A DNA stretch of 64,000 nt, from assembly GCA_024304995.1 (NCBI GenBank), contig JAMWZD010000002.1, forward strand, positions 583,740-647,739, written 5' to 3'. The first letter of the stretch is position 1, and each line of letters opens with the position of its first letter. Of the stretch, positions 27,145 to 35,735 are shown one piece after another. The DNA comes from Rickettsiales bacterium (GTDB lineage Bacteria > Pseudomonadota > Alphaproteobacteria > Rickettsiales > UBA998). The notes under the pieces were generated by a model. It searched no databases and had not been told where the DNA came from. It was given only the letters and a program-made list of their open reading frames with translations. The translations under genes and the position numbers were made by a program.

Positions 27145-28223
27145 CCAAGCCTGTGCTGGCTCCAAAACCAGAGGAAGAAGTGATGCGACAAAAAGAGATT
27201 GATGCATTTATTCAGGATGCAGGTTTAACGAATGTGCGCAAAATTCGCATTTCAGGGGATGCTTCCAACAGGCGCTATCAGCGCATATTTTCAGGTGATG
27301 ACTCTTATATGCTGATGGACTCACCAGTGGATAAAGAGCCTGTTGAGCCATTTATTCAGGTGGACAAGATTTTACTGGATAGAGGTTTTTCCGCACCGAA
27401 AATCGTGAAAGAAAATAAAGAGCGCGGCTTGTTGTTGCTTGAAGATTTTGGCAATACACTCTTTTCCAAATTCTTTCATGATGCTGCAGTGGAAGATGAA
27501 TTGCTCGTGCAACAACAGCTTTATCGAGAAGCAGTGAATATCCTTATTGCGCTGGCGCAACAGGGGCTGGAAGGCAGTTTTTCATGTGATGATATTCCGC
27601 ATTATGGAGAAGATATTCTGGAACGCGAAGTGGCCGCCTTTGGTGAATGGTTCCTGCCAGAAATTCTGCAGGGGGCGCAGCTGAAAGAAGCACAGAATAG
27701 CTGGACGCTATTATGGCGTTTTCTTATCAGCAGTGCAGATTTAACGCCAGATACGCTGGTGCTGCGTGACTATCATGTGGATAATCTCTGCTGGTTGGAG
27801 CACCGCGAAGGGTTGCAGCGCGTTGGATTGCTGGACTTCCAAGATGCATTGCGTGGCAACAAAGCCTATGATCTGGTGTCGTTACTGGAAGATGCACGAC
27901 GTGATGTGCCGCCAACCTTGCAAGCATTGCTGAAAAGCGAATATGTGGCAGCGCTTGGGCTGGATGAAGCAAAGTTTGACCGTGATTACGCATTTTACGG
28001 TGCGCAGCGCAATGCGAAGATTCTTGGCTATTTCGTGCGTCTTTATCGCCGTGATGGCAAGCCACGCTATCTGGCAATGATTGAGCGCGTCTGGAATTAT
28101 TTCCTGGCAGATATTGAACATGCCAGCCTGAATGATGTGCAGCAATGGGTGAATAAATATTTTGACCATGATGCACGCCGCGCGGTGAATGATATTGCAA
28201 AAATTTCCATGCAAAATGTGTAA
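27114..28223 (+). CDS. amgK: AmgK, N-acetylmuramate/N-acetylglucosamine 1-kinase
   Basis: AmgK phosphorylates the anomeric position of MurNAc (and GlcNAc) in the cell-wall recycling path that bypasses MurA. The 369-residue protein has the aminoglycoside-phosphotransferase kinase fold: SGDASNRRYQRIF near the N-terminus, LVLRDYHVDNLCWLE (catalytic Asp) and VGLLDFQDALRG (metal-binding Asp). The start is GTG at 27114 with GGAG a few bases upstream, inside the end of tsaE. The stop overlaps the murU ATG by one base (TAATG), and murU encodes the next step. Confidence 0.9.
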   Translation: MDTTAEPNILTKPVLAPKPEEEVMRQKEIDAFIQDAGLTNVRKIRISGDASNRRYQRIFSGDDSYMLMDSPVDKEPVEPFIQVDKILLDRGFSAPKIVKENKERGLLLLEDFGNTLFSKFFHDAAVEDELLVQQQLYREAVNILIALAQQGLEGSFSCDDIPHYGEDILEREVAAFGEWFLPEILQGAQLKEAQNSWTLLWRFLISSADLTPDTLVLRDYHVDNLCWLEHREGLQRVGLLDFQDALRGNKAYDLVSLLEDARRDVPPTLQALLKSEYVAALGLDEAKFDRDYAFYGAQRNAKILGYFVRLYRRDGKPRYLAMIERVWNYFLADIEHASLNDVQQWVNKYFDHDARRAVNDIAKISMQNV

Positions 28224-28957
28224 TGGTTGACGTTACGCAAGCGATGATTTTAGCCGCAGGGCGCGGGCAGCGTTTCCGCCCAGTGACGGACACTATGCCT
28301 AAACCGATGGTAGAAGTGGATGGTGCGCCTTTGATTGACTGGCAGATGGAATTGCTGATAGCCAGCGGTGTGAAAAAAATTGTGGTGAATGTCTGTTATC
28401 TCAAAGAGATTTTAATTGATCATCTTAAACAGTGGAAACATCGCGCTGAAATTATCATCTCTCATGAAGATACGGCATTAGAAACTGGTGGCGGCATTAA
28501 ACATGCTTTGCATCATTTTGGTGATGAGCTGTTTTATTCACTTAATTCAGACGTTATTTTGTTCCCCAAACACGAAAATATGTTAACGCAGCTTAATGCG
28601 GCTTTTGAAAAAAATGATGCTACGCGGTTGGCGTTATTGCTCAGTTTTAAAGAACATGCCGTCGGTTTGAAAGGCGCTGGTGACTTCTTCTGTGACAAGT
28701 TTGGGCAGGTGCAACGCAGAGGCGCAGCCAAAGTAGCGCCATTTTTCTTCACGGGTGCGCAGTTGATGCATCCATCCGTGTTTGAAAATGTGGATGATAC
28801 GATATTTTCCATGAATAAAATTTATGATGCATTGCTACCAAACGAACGCGAGCTTATCGGTATCATCAATCAGCACGGTTCCATGTTGCATGTAGGAGAC
28901 CCTGAAGGGCATGTGGCAGCGCAGGATTTTCTTGAGCAGATGAAACTTAGCGCATAA
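28223..28957 (+). CDS. murU: MurU, N-acetylmuramate-1-phosphate uridylyltransferase
   Basis: MurU converts MurNAc-1-phosphate to UDP-MurNAc, giving a fosfomycin-insensitive recycling route. The 244-residue nucleotidyltransferase has the sugar-nucleotide signature AAGRGQRFRPVTDTMPKPMV at residues 10-29, followed by VDGAPLIDWQ, and further NSDVILF (metal-binding Asp) and PFFFTGAQLMHPSVF. It directly follows amgK. Other sugar-phosphate nucleotidyltransferases share the same N-terminus; the partner gene decides the call. Confidence 0.88.
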   Translation: MVDVTQAMILAAGRGQRFRPVTDTMPKPMVEVDGAPLIDWQMELLIASGVKKIVVNVCYLKEILIDHLKQWKHRAEIIISHEDTALETGGGIKHALHHFGDELFYSLNSDVILFPKHENMLTQLNAAFEKNDATRLALLLSFKEHAVGLKGAGDFFCDKFGQVQRRGAAKVAPFFFTGAQLMHPSVFENVDDTIFSMNKIYDALLPNERELIGIINQHGSMLHVGDPEGHVAAQDFLEQMKLSA

Positions 28958-30058
28958 ATGAACCCACATATTTATCTGGATTACAACGCGACTGCGCCCG
29001 TTTTTCCGTCTGTGATTGAGGTGATGCAGGAAGTGATGCGAGAAGCGCATAATCCGTCATCCATTCACGCGCTTGGGCGCAATGCAAAACATCTTCTGGA
29101 ACAAGCAAGGCGTATCATTGCAGATGAAATTAGCTGTTTTCCTGCAGAGTTAGTATTCACCTCCAGTGCAACGGAAGCGATTAATCTTGGGTTGCGTGGG
29201 CTTGGCGAGGGCATGCCAAAAGCGGTGAGCGCGGTTGAACATGCGGCTGTGCTGAAAACACTGCCAGACGCGCATAAGCTGCCTGTGGATGCATTGGGCA
29301 TAATACAGATGGATGCGCTGGAAGCCTTTATGCAAGCCAATGAAGGCGCATGTGTCGCGGTGATGCTTGCCAACAATGAGACAGGGGTGATTCAACCTAT
29401 CAGGCAGATTGCTGACGTTGTTCACGCCCACCACGGCATTCTCTTTTGTGATGCGGTGCAGGCTTTGGGAAAAATACCCGTTGATGTGAATCTGCTTGGG
29501 GCAGACATGATGAGTTTCTGCGCGCACAAAATGGGCGGGCCACATGGTGCAGGCGCACTTTATGTGTCACAAAAGCTGGAAGCCAAAGCGCAGATAACGG
29601 GCGGCGGGCAGGAGCTGGGCAGACGCGCTGGAACAGAAAATCTTGCCGCCATTTGCGGCTTTGCAGAAGCGGTGAAGCATAATAATACGCTGAACTGGCA
29701 ACAAGATGTTCGCGCGTGGCTGGACGCGCTGGAGATGGAGTGTCAGGCTTTATTTCCCAATGAGGAAATTATTATGGGGAAGGGCGCAAGCCGCTTACCA
29801 AACACCAGTTCCATCCATTTGCCTGAATTATCGTCAGAAACGCAGTTGATGAAAGCGGATTTATCTGGTGTTTGCATCAGCGCGGGCTCTGCCTGCTCGT
29901 CTGGCAGAATGGCGGCATCACACGTGATTGAAGCGATGACGGATACGCCAAAAAACGTGATTCGGGTGAGTGCGGGGTGGAACACACAGCAAAAAGATGT
30001 GCAGTCTTTTGCGCAATTCTGGTTAAAAATGGCGCAGCACATAGTGAAAAAATCCTAA
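28958..30058 (+). CDS. Cysteine desulfurase, NifS/IscS-like (first of two)
   Basis: The 366-residue protein is a PLP-dependent cysteine desulfurase, which mobilises sulfur from cysteine. Visible are YLDYNATAPVFPSVIEV, TSSATEAINLGLRG, the cofactor lysine in FCAHKMGGPHGAGAL, GGGQELGRRAGTENLAAI, and the active-site loop ISAGSACSSG with its Cys. It starts one base after the murU stop. It is shorter and more divergent than the IscS just downstream, so it may serve a different acceptor such as tRNA thiolation; that is inference. Confidence 0.9.
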   Translation: MNPHIYLDYNATAPVFPSVIEVMQEVMREAHNPSSIHALGRNAKHLLEQARRIIADEISCFPAELVFTSSATEAINLGLRGLGEGMPKAVSAVEHAAVLKTLPDAHKLPVDALGIIQMDALEAFMQANEGACVAVMLANNETGVIQPIRQIADVVHAHHGILFCDAVQALGKIPVDVNLLGADMMSFCAHKMGGPHGAGALYVSQKLEAKAQITGGGQELGRRAGTENLAAICGFAEAVKHNNTLNWQQDVRAWLDALEMECQALFPNEEIIMGKGASRLPNTSSIHLPELSSETQLMKADLSGVCISAGSACSSGRMAASHVIEAMTDTPKNVIRVSAGWNTQQKDVQSFAQFWLKMAQHIVKKS

Positions 30059-30095
30059 AGAATTGTGAATTTCAGGAAAGAATGGGCGTATTTCC

Positions 30096-30125
30096 TTGAT
30101 AAAAGTCACATTTTTGCTATATACT
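30096..30125 (+). promoter_or_regulatory. Candidate sigma-70 promoter of iscS
   Basis: TTGATA at 30096-30101 and TATACT at 30120-30125 are separated by 18 bases, about 25 bases upstream of the iscS start. It lies in the gap after the first desulfurase, so the isc operon can be read independently of murU. I see no iscR gene nearby. Confidence 0.55.
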
Positions 30126-30150
30126 TCACAAAATATTTTAGGTGAGAAAC

Positions 30151-31404
30151 ATGCAGATTGCAGTTGATAATACGCAGAAAACAGAATCAGATATTACATA
30201 TCCAATTTATCTGGATAATCAGTCCACTACACGTACTGACCCACGCGTGGTGGAAAAGATGCTGCCATATTTCACAGAAATATATGGCAACCCTCATTCG
30301 CGCTCACATGCTTATGGTTGGGAGTCTGAAGCGGCGATGGAAGAAGCACGCGAACAGATTGCCCGTTTGATTGGCGCATCTTCAAAGGAAATTATCTTCA
30401 CCTCAGGTGCGACAGAGTCCAACAATATGGCAATTAAGAGCGTTGGACGTTTTTATAAAGAAAAGAAAAACCATATTATTACGTGCGTAACAGAGCATAA
30501 ATGCGTGCTGGATTCATGCCGTCATCTGGAAAAAGAAGGTTTTGACGTAACGTATCTTCCTGTGCAGGAAGACGGGTTAATCAATCTGGATGATCTGAAA
30601 GCGGCGATTACTGAAAAAACACTGCTGGTTTCCATTATGACCATCAATAATGAAATTGGCGTGATTCAGCCGATGGAAGAAATTGGCGCAATTTGCAAAG
30701 AACATGGTGTATTCTTCCATACAGATGCAGCGCAGGCATTTGGCAAAATTCCGCTGGATGTGAATGCCATGAATATTGATATGATGAGCATATCAGGACA
30801 TAAAATTTATGCACCAAAAGGCATTGGTGCATTGTTTGTGCGCCGTCGTCCGCGCGTGCGCATGGAAGCATTAATTAATGGTGGCGGGCAGGAGCGCGGG
30901 ATGCGTTCTGGCACTGTGCCAACGCCGCTTGCCGTGGGGCTGGGTGAAGCAGCGCGCATTGCAGGCGAAGAGATGGAAGAAGAAAAGCAGCGCATTGAAC
31001 GCCTTAGCAAGAAATTTACAGATGCCATTTTGGACGGCGTGCCTGATGTGTTCCTGAATGGTCATCGTGAAAAACGCTGGAAGGGTAATATTAATCTGTC
31101 TTTTGCCTATATTGAGGGCGAATCCATGATTATGGCGATTAAGGATCTGGCAGTCTCATCTGGCTCCGCCTGTACTTCGGCGTCGCTTGAGCCATCATAC
31201 GTACTGCGCGCGCTTGGTGTGAGTGAGGAACTGGCACATACCTCCATTCGTTTCGGCATTGGGCGCTTCACAACTGAGGCAGAAGTGGACAAAGCTATTG
31301 AGATTGTCTCTGGCAGCATTGACCGTTTGCGTGAGCTTAGCCCGCTATGGGAAATGGCGAAAGAAGGTGTGGATATCAGCGCCATTAAATGGGCGGAACA
31401 TTAA
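30151..31404 (+). CDS. iscS: IscS, cysteine desulfurase of the ISC system
   Basis: IscS supplies sulfur to IscU for iron-sulfur cluster assembly. The 417 residues match bacterial IscS at about 400: [57 protein letters not shown] (PLP lysine), [15 protein letters not shown] and the mobile catalytic loop [18 protein letters not shown]. The C-terminal end AIKWAEH follows the family pattern. A GTG at 30142 is in frame, but AGGTGAG at 30140-30146 is better read as the ribosome site for the ATG at 30151. Downstream come iscU and iscA. Confidence 0.97.
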   Translation: MQIAVDNTQKTESDITYPIYLDNQSTTRTDPRVVEKMLPYFTEIYGNPHSRSHAYGWESEAAMEEAREQIARLIGASSKEIIFTSGATESNNMAIKSVGRFYKEKKNHIITCVTEHKCVLDSCRHLEKEGFDVTYLPVQEDGLINLDDLKAAITEKTLLVSIMTINNEIGVIQPMEEIGAICKEHGVFFHTDAAQAFGKIPLDVNAMNIDMMSISGHKIYAPKGIGALFVRRRPRVRMEALINGGGQERGMRSGTVPTPLAVGLGEAARIAGEEMEEEKQRIERLSKKFTDAILDGVPDVFLNGHREKRWKGNINLSFAYIEGESMIMAIKDLAVSSGSACTSASLEPSYVLRALGVSEELAHTSIRFGIGRFTTEAEVDKAIEIVSGSIDRLRELSPLWEMAKEGVDISAIKWAEH

Positions 31405-31415
31405 CATAGCATCAC

Positions 31416-31443
31416 TTGACGAAACGCTTAAATAAACTATAAT
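31416..31443 (+). promoter_or_regulatory. Internal sigma-70 promoter before iscU
   Basis: TTGACG at 31416-31421 and a perfect TATAAT at 31438-31443 are separated by 16 bases, about 30 bases upstream of the iscU start. It lies in the 69-base gap between iscS and iscU and would allow the scaffold and chaperone genes to be made independently of iscS. Confidence 0.65.
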
Positions 31444-31473
31444 AAAAATAATAGGTTAACTTAGGAAATAGAC

Positions 31474-31908
31474 ATGGCTTACAGCGAAAAATTAATGGAT
31501 CATTATGACAACCCGCGCAATGTTGGGTCAATGGATAAGGAAGATGATGCCGTGGGCACAGGTCTTGTTGGTGCTCCTGCTTGTGGTGACGTGATGAAAC
31601 TGCAAATTAAGGTGAACAAAGAAGGGGTGATTGAGGACGCGAAGTTCAAAACATTTGGCTGTGGTTCGGCGATTGCTTCCAGCTCTTTAGTGACTGAATG
31701 GGTGCAAGGCAAATCGGTTGACGAAGCAATGAATCTTAAAAATACAGAGATTGCAAAGCATCTGGCATTGCCTCCTGTGAAAATTCATTGTTCTGTTCTG
31801 GCAGAAGATGCGATTAAAGCAGCAGTGCGTGATTATAAATCCAAGCATAATATGCTTTCTGCTGAAGAACAGGCGGAATATGAAAAGAATAAGGTTGTCA
31901 CTAACTAA
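31474..31908 (+). CDS. iscU: IscU, iron-sulfur cluster scaffold
   Basis: IscU is the scaffold on which the cluster is built before transfer. The 144-residue protein has all three ligand cysteines: Cys37 (GAPACGDVMK, with the conserved Asp39), Cys63 (TFGCGSAIASS) and Cys106 (KIHCSVLA). The LPPVK motif at 99-103 is the site that HscA binds. AGGAA precedes the ATG. It sits between iscS and iscA in the classic order. Confidence 0.98.
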   Translation: MAYSEKLMDHYDNPRNVGSMDKEDDAVGTGLVGAPACGDVMKLQIKVNKEGVIEDAKFKTFGCGSAIASSSLVTEWVQGKSVDEAMNLKNTEIAKHLALPPVKIHCSVLAEDAIKAAVRDYKSKHNMLSAEEQAEYEKNKVVTN

Positions 31909-31914
31909 ATCATC

Positions 31915-32250
31915 ATGCCATCATCCGCCATTCAGATTAGCGATTTAGCTGCAGAAAAGATCAAAGGGTTGCTCGCACAGCGAGCAAAGCCTTCTGAAGG
32001 GGTGCGCGTGGGCATTAAAACACGCGGCTGCTCTGGCTTATCCTATGATATTGAATATGCAGATGAAGTTGGAAAATATGATGAGGTGGTGGAAGAAAAG
32101 GGCGTTAAGGTGATGATTGACCCCAAAGCCGTGATGTTCCTGCTTGGCTCTGTGATGGATTATGAAGAAGACAAATTCAAAAGCGGCTTTACCTTCCGCA
32201 ATCCGAACGAAAAAGGGCGTTGCGGGTGTGGTGAGTCATTTCATGTTTAG
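31915..32250 (+). CDS. iscA: IscA, A-type iron-sulfur carrier
   Basis: IscA carries or delivers clusters downstream of IscU. The 111 residues have the A-type ligand set: Cys in KTRGCSGLSYDIEYAD and the pair in RCGCGESF near the C-terminus. It is separated from iscU by six bases. After iscA one expects hscB; instead an AT-rich nuclease-like gene comes first. Confidence 0.95.
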   Translation: MPSSAIQISDLAAEKIKGLLAQRAKPSEGVRVGIKTRGCSGLSYDIEYADEVGKYDEVVEEKGVKVMIDPKAVMFLLGSVMDYEEDKFKSGFTFRNPNEKGRCGCGESFHV

Positions 32251-32258
32251 ATAACATC

Positions 32259-33053
32259 ATGGCGAAAAAAAAAGAAGATAACGCTTTCTTTTATTTTGGA
32301 AGTTTTTGTGTTGTTATTTATATATTTAGTCAAATTGGAATCTCATTAAAAGATATATTCAGCGCAATTTTTAGCGTAGTCTTAGTTGGTTTATTTTTCT
32401 ATGGAATATACTGGATTTTATTCAAATCAGTTAAATTCAAGCTGTATCAAAATGATAAAACATTAGCTTTTAATATTGTAAAAGAACATTCCAAAGAATT
32501 ATCCGTGAAGAAAAGCCAACTGCTTTTTTCTAGTAGTTATGGCGTTTCAGATGACACTAAATGGATAAAAGAAAAAAACTTTTTCATAAAAAAGGTTGTG
32601 TTTCCAAGATTAAAACGTGATGTGTCTAAACAGCTAAATAAAGAAATTTCTGATTATATTGAAATAGTTGCTACGAATAATACCAGCCCAAACAATATTG
32701 GTTCGTCTGACAATATAACACCTCAAGAATATGAACAGCTAACAGCTGCTATATTTCAAAACTCAGGCTGGAATGCGCAATTAACGCCTTCTGGTGCAGA
32801 TCATGGGGTTGATGTAATTGCAGAGAAAGAAGGAATCAAAGTTGCTATTCAATGCAAGTTATACAAAAATAAAGTAGGTAACAAAGCAGTGCAGGAAGCT
32901 ATTGCTGGCAGAGAATTTTACCAGACAGATTATGCGGCAGTTGTAAGTAACGCACAATATACCAGACCTGCAATGCAGTTAGCTGATTCTGCCAACGTAT
33001 TTTTACTACATCACGATATGATTCCTCATTTTGAAAATAGGATATTTGAATAG
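32259..33053 (+). CDS. Membrane-anchored Mrr-type restriction endonuclease-like protein
   Basis: The 264-residue protein has two N-terminal transmembrane helices (about 11-30 and 34-56), a charged linker, and a C-terminal Mrr-like PD-(D/E)xK nuclease domain. Key residues are Glu157 in PQEYEQLTAAIF, Asp185 in GADHGVDVIAE, and Gln198-Cys-Lys200 in VAIQCKLYKNKVG, followed by GREFYQTDYAAVVSNAQYT. Mrr proteins cut modified or foreign DNA; membrane forms are known in several bacteria, but their roles are mostly unclear. The gene is AT-rich and sits inside the isc operon, 8 bases after iscA and 3 bases before hscB, on the same strand, so it is probably read on the isc transcript. Confidence 0.83.
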   Translation: MAKKKEDNAFFYFGSFCVVIYIFSQIGISLKDIFSAIFSVVLVGLFFYGIYWILFKSVKFKLYQNDKTLAFNIVKEHSKELSVKKSQLLFSSSYGVSDDTKWIKEKNFFIKKVVFPRLKRDVSKQLNKEISDYIEIVATNNTSPNNIGSSDNITPQEYEQLTAAIFQNSGWNAQLTPSGADHGVDVIAEKEGIKVAIQCKLYKNKVGNKAVQEAIAGREFYQTDYAAVVSNAQYTRPAMQLADSANVFLLHHDMIPHFENRIFE

Positions 33054-33056
33054 AAA

Positions 33057-33542
33057 ATGACCAAAAACCATTTCGCACTCCTCAACATAGATGAATCACT
33101 TTCATTAAATGTTGCCACGCTCAAAAAAGCATATTTCAAAGCGCAGCAGCAATGCCATCCTGATCGCGCAAAGTCAGATGCAGAGAAGCTGGAATTTTTG
33201 CAGCGCTCGGCGGATGTGAATCAGGCATATCATACGCTGAAGGATTTTGCTCCGCGCTTGAATTATATTCTGAAACTCAGAGGCACAGATATTGACGGAG
33301 AACATGCCCCGAAAGCACCGCCTGCGTTGTTGATGGAATCTATGGAGTGGCGCGAGCAGTGGATGGAATGTGACGATGACGCTGCCAAAGCTGAGTTTAA
33401 GCATATGCTAAATGACAAGATAGACGCACAAGAAAAGCGGGCATCTGAGGCGTACACACAAAATAACATGGCGGCAATGGTTGAAGCGGCGCTCGCTTTG
33501 CGCTATCTATCACGCATGAAGGAAGAAACTGCGCGAGGATAA
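33057..33542 (+). CDS. hscB: HscB, J-type co-chaperone of iron-sulfur assembly
   Basis: HscB brings IscU to HscA and stimulates the HscA ATPase. The 161-residue protein has an N-terminal J domain with HPD at 34-36 (KAQQQCHPDRAKS), then SADVNQAYHTLKDFAPRLNY, and a C-terminal helical bundle (LLMESMEWREQW) that binds IscU. hscA begins three bases after its stop. Confidence 0.93.
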   Translation: MTKNHFALLNIDESLSLNVATLKKAYFKAQQQCHPDRAKSDAEKLEFLQRSADVNQAYHTLKDFAPRLNYILKLRGTDIDGEHAPKAPPALLMESMEWREQWMECDDDAAKAEFKHMLNDKIDAQEKRASEAYTQNNMAAMVEAALALRYLSRMKEETARG

Positions 33543-33545
33543 GAT

Positions 33546-35384
33546 ATGGCATTGCTGCAAATTCATGAGCCAGGTGAGTCACCCGACCCACATGATCGAG
33601 CGCCTGCGATTGGGATAGATTTAGGCACGACGCATAGTGTGGTGTCTGTGCTGAAAGATGATGCGCCTGTTAGTCTGGAAGATACTCAAGCCAGAAGCAT
33701 TGTGCCGTCCGCACTCTATATTAAAGACGGCAATATTGCTGTGGGACATGATGCGTTCGATGTGGCGGCAAAGCACAGTGCGCATCCGTTGCAATCCATT
33801 AAACGGATGATGGGCAAAAGCGCGGCAGAAGTGAAAGCGGCGTTTCCAGCTTTATCTGCCCATATTTCCTCCACAGATGATGCGATGCCAGAATTAAAAC
33901 TGGACGGAAAAAGCTATAATCCGATTAGTTTGTCGTCACACATTTTATTGCATCTGAAGAAAATGGCGACTGCAGCCCTTGAAGCGGATATTACGCAAGC
34001 GGTGATTACCGTTCCTGCCTATTTTGACGATGCAGCGCGCCATGCTACGCAGCAAGCGGCAACTCTTGCGGGGTTGGATGTGCTGCGCCTGATTAATGAA
34101 CCAACGGCAGCTGCGCTTGCATATGGTTTGGAAAATGAAAGCGAAGGGCTATATGCCATTTATGATCTGGGCGGGGGTACATTTGATATCTCCATTCTGA
34201 ATCTGGATAAAGGCGTGTTTCAGGTGTTGGCAACTGCGGGGGATACGCAGCTTGGTGGGGATGATGTGGATGCCGCGATTGCGGAATATATCACTGCGAA
34301 ATATGAATTACATGAAGACAACGCCTTGATTACATCTTATGCAAAGCGTTTGAAAGAAGCATTGAGTGAAAAGGGCGAATGCAGTGTTATGCATGAACAT
34401 GCGCAGATTATCCTAACCCGTGATGAACTGGATGAGCTGGCACAACCTTTCGTAAAATGCACACTTGAAATCTGCAATGCCGCGCTGAAGGATGCTGAAA
34501 TTTCACCAGATATGCTGGACGGCGTGGTGATGGTGGGCGGTTCCACGCGTTTAAACGCGGTGCAGGAAGCGGTGAGAGCACATTTTGAAGCAGAAATTTT
34601 CAACAATTTAGACCCAGACCGCGTGGTCTCATATGGCGCGGCAATTCAGGCACATGCACTGACGCAGGGTGCGGAGCATTTGTTGCTGGATGTCACGCCG
34701 CTTTCGCTAGGGTTGGAAACAATGGGCGGAATTGTGGAGAAGATTATTCACCGCAACACGCCCATCCCCGCGAAAGCATCACAGCAATTCACGACCTTTA
34801 AAGATGGGCAAACAGCGATGCAAATCCACGTGCTGCAAGGCGAGCGTGAAATGGTGGAACAATGTCGCTCACTCGCGCAGTTTGAATTGACGGGCATTCC
34901 TGCATTGCCCGCAGGCATTGCGCGTATTGAAGTGCAGTTTGTGATTGATGCAGATGGTTTATTGACTGTGAGTGCTGAGGAGCTGGAAACAGGTGTGAAG
35001 CAAACAGTGACCGTGAAACCGTCTTACGGGCTGGATATCAATGAGATCGAAGCGATGATTCGTAGTTCTATGGAACATGGGCGCGACGATATTATGCAGC
35101 GCTTAATGGCGGAAGCGCAGACCGATGCATTGCGCACCATTGAAGAAACACGCTCTGCCATGAACAAGGATGAACATCTGTTAGAGGCGAATGAAAAGCA
35201 GCGTATTCAAGACTGCATGAGTGCGCTGGAAGAAGCTGCTGGCGGGCAGGATCGTGATGCAATAGACCATCATCATGAGGCTTTAAAGGCAGCAATTACA
35301 CCATTTGCAGAACGCAGAATGAATCAGGCAGTGAAAAAAGCACTTGCAGGCAGCCGTGTGGCTGATATTAAAGAAGCAAATTAG
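33546..35384 (+). CDS. hscA: HscA, Hsp70-class chaperone for iron-sulfur transfer
   Basis: HscA is the specialised Hsp70 that acts on IscU with HscB. The 612-residue length fits HscA and is shorter than DnaK. Motifs are [63 protein letters not shown] and LLLDVTPLSLGLETMGG. Compared with the dnaK gene at 6.4 kb it lacks the long acidic lid tail. It is flanked by hscB and fdx as in other isc operons. Confidence 0.95.
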   Translation: MALLQIHEPGESPDPHDRAPAIGIDLGTTHSVVSVLKDDAPVSLEDTQARSIVPSALYIKDGNIAVGHDAFDVAAKHSAHPLQSIKRMMGKSAAEVKAAFPALSAHISSTDDAMPELKLDGKSYNPISLSSHILLHLKKMATAALEADITQAVITVPAYFDDAARHATQQAATLAGLDVLRLINEPTAAALAYGLENESEGLYAIYDLGGGTFDISILNLDKGVFQVLATAGDTQLGGDDVDAAIAEYITAKYELHEDNALITSYAKRLKEALSEKGECSVMHEHAQIILTRDELDELAQPFVKCTLEICNAALKDAEISPDMLDGVVMVGGSTRLNAVQEAVRAHFEAEIFNNLDPDRVVSYGAAIQAHALTQGAEHLLLDVTPLSLGLETMGGIVEKIIHRNTPIPAKASQQFTTFKDGQTAMQIHVLQGEREMVEQCRSLAQFELTGIPALPAGIARIEVQFVIDADGLLTVSAEELETGVKQTVTVKPSYGLDINEIEAMIRSSMEHGRDDIMQRLMAEAQTDALRTIEETRSAMNKDEHLLEANEKQRIQDCMSALEEAAGGQDRDAIDHHHEALKAAITPFAERRMNQAVKKALAGSRVADIKEAN

Positions 35385-35393
35385 GAGAAAACT

Positions 35394-35726
35394 ATGCCAA
35401 CAATGACTTTTGTGATGCCAGACGGTGAAGAAAAACAGGTGGATGCGCCAAATGGTGTATCTGTATTGGAAATTGCCCACAAAAACCATATTCCGCTTGA
35501 AGGCGCATGTGAGGGGTCACTTGCCTGTTCGACCTGCCACGTTATCATTGATGATACATATTTTGACAAACTTGACGAAGCCAGCGAAGATGAAGAAGAT
35601 ATGCTTGACCTTGCATTCGGTCTTACGCATACTTCCCGTTTAGGATGTCAGATTATTATGGATGACTCGCTCGACGGGTTGAAAGTAACGCTGCCATCCG
35701 CAACACGTAATATGCAAGTTGGATAA
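35394..35726 (+). CDS. fdx: Isc-type [2Fe-2S] ferredoxin
   Basis: Fdx provides electrons to cluster assembly. The 110-residue adrenodoxin-type ferredoxin has Cys39, Cys45, Cys48 ([16 protein letters not shown]) and Cys85 ([10 protein letters not shown]) as cluster ligands. AGGAG precedes the ATG. It is the last recognisable isc gene and is followed by an unrelated envelope protein gene 9 bases later. Confidence 0.95.
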   Translation: MPTMTFVMPDGEEKQVDAPNGVSVLEIAHKNHIPLEGACEGSLACSTCHVIIDDTYFDKLDEASEDEEDMLDLAFGLTHTSRLGCQIIMDDSLDGLKVTLPSATRNMQVG

Positions 35727-35735
35727 TTAAAACAC

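Noticed and set aside
27727..28293. Minus-strand frame opposite amgK
   Set aside because: Fully covered by amgK and murU, with His- and Arg-rich shadow composition.
33546..35384. Second dnaK copy
   Set aside because: Place in the isc operon beside hscB and the shorter lid mark HscA.
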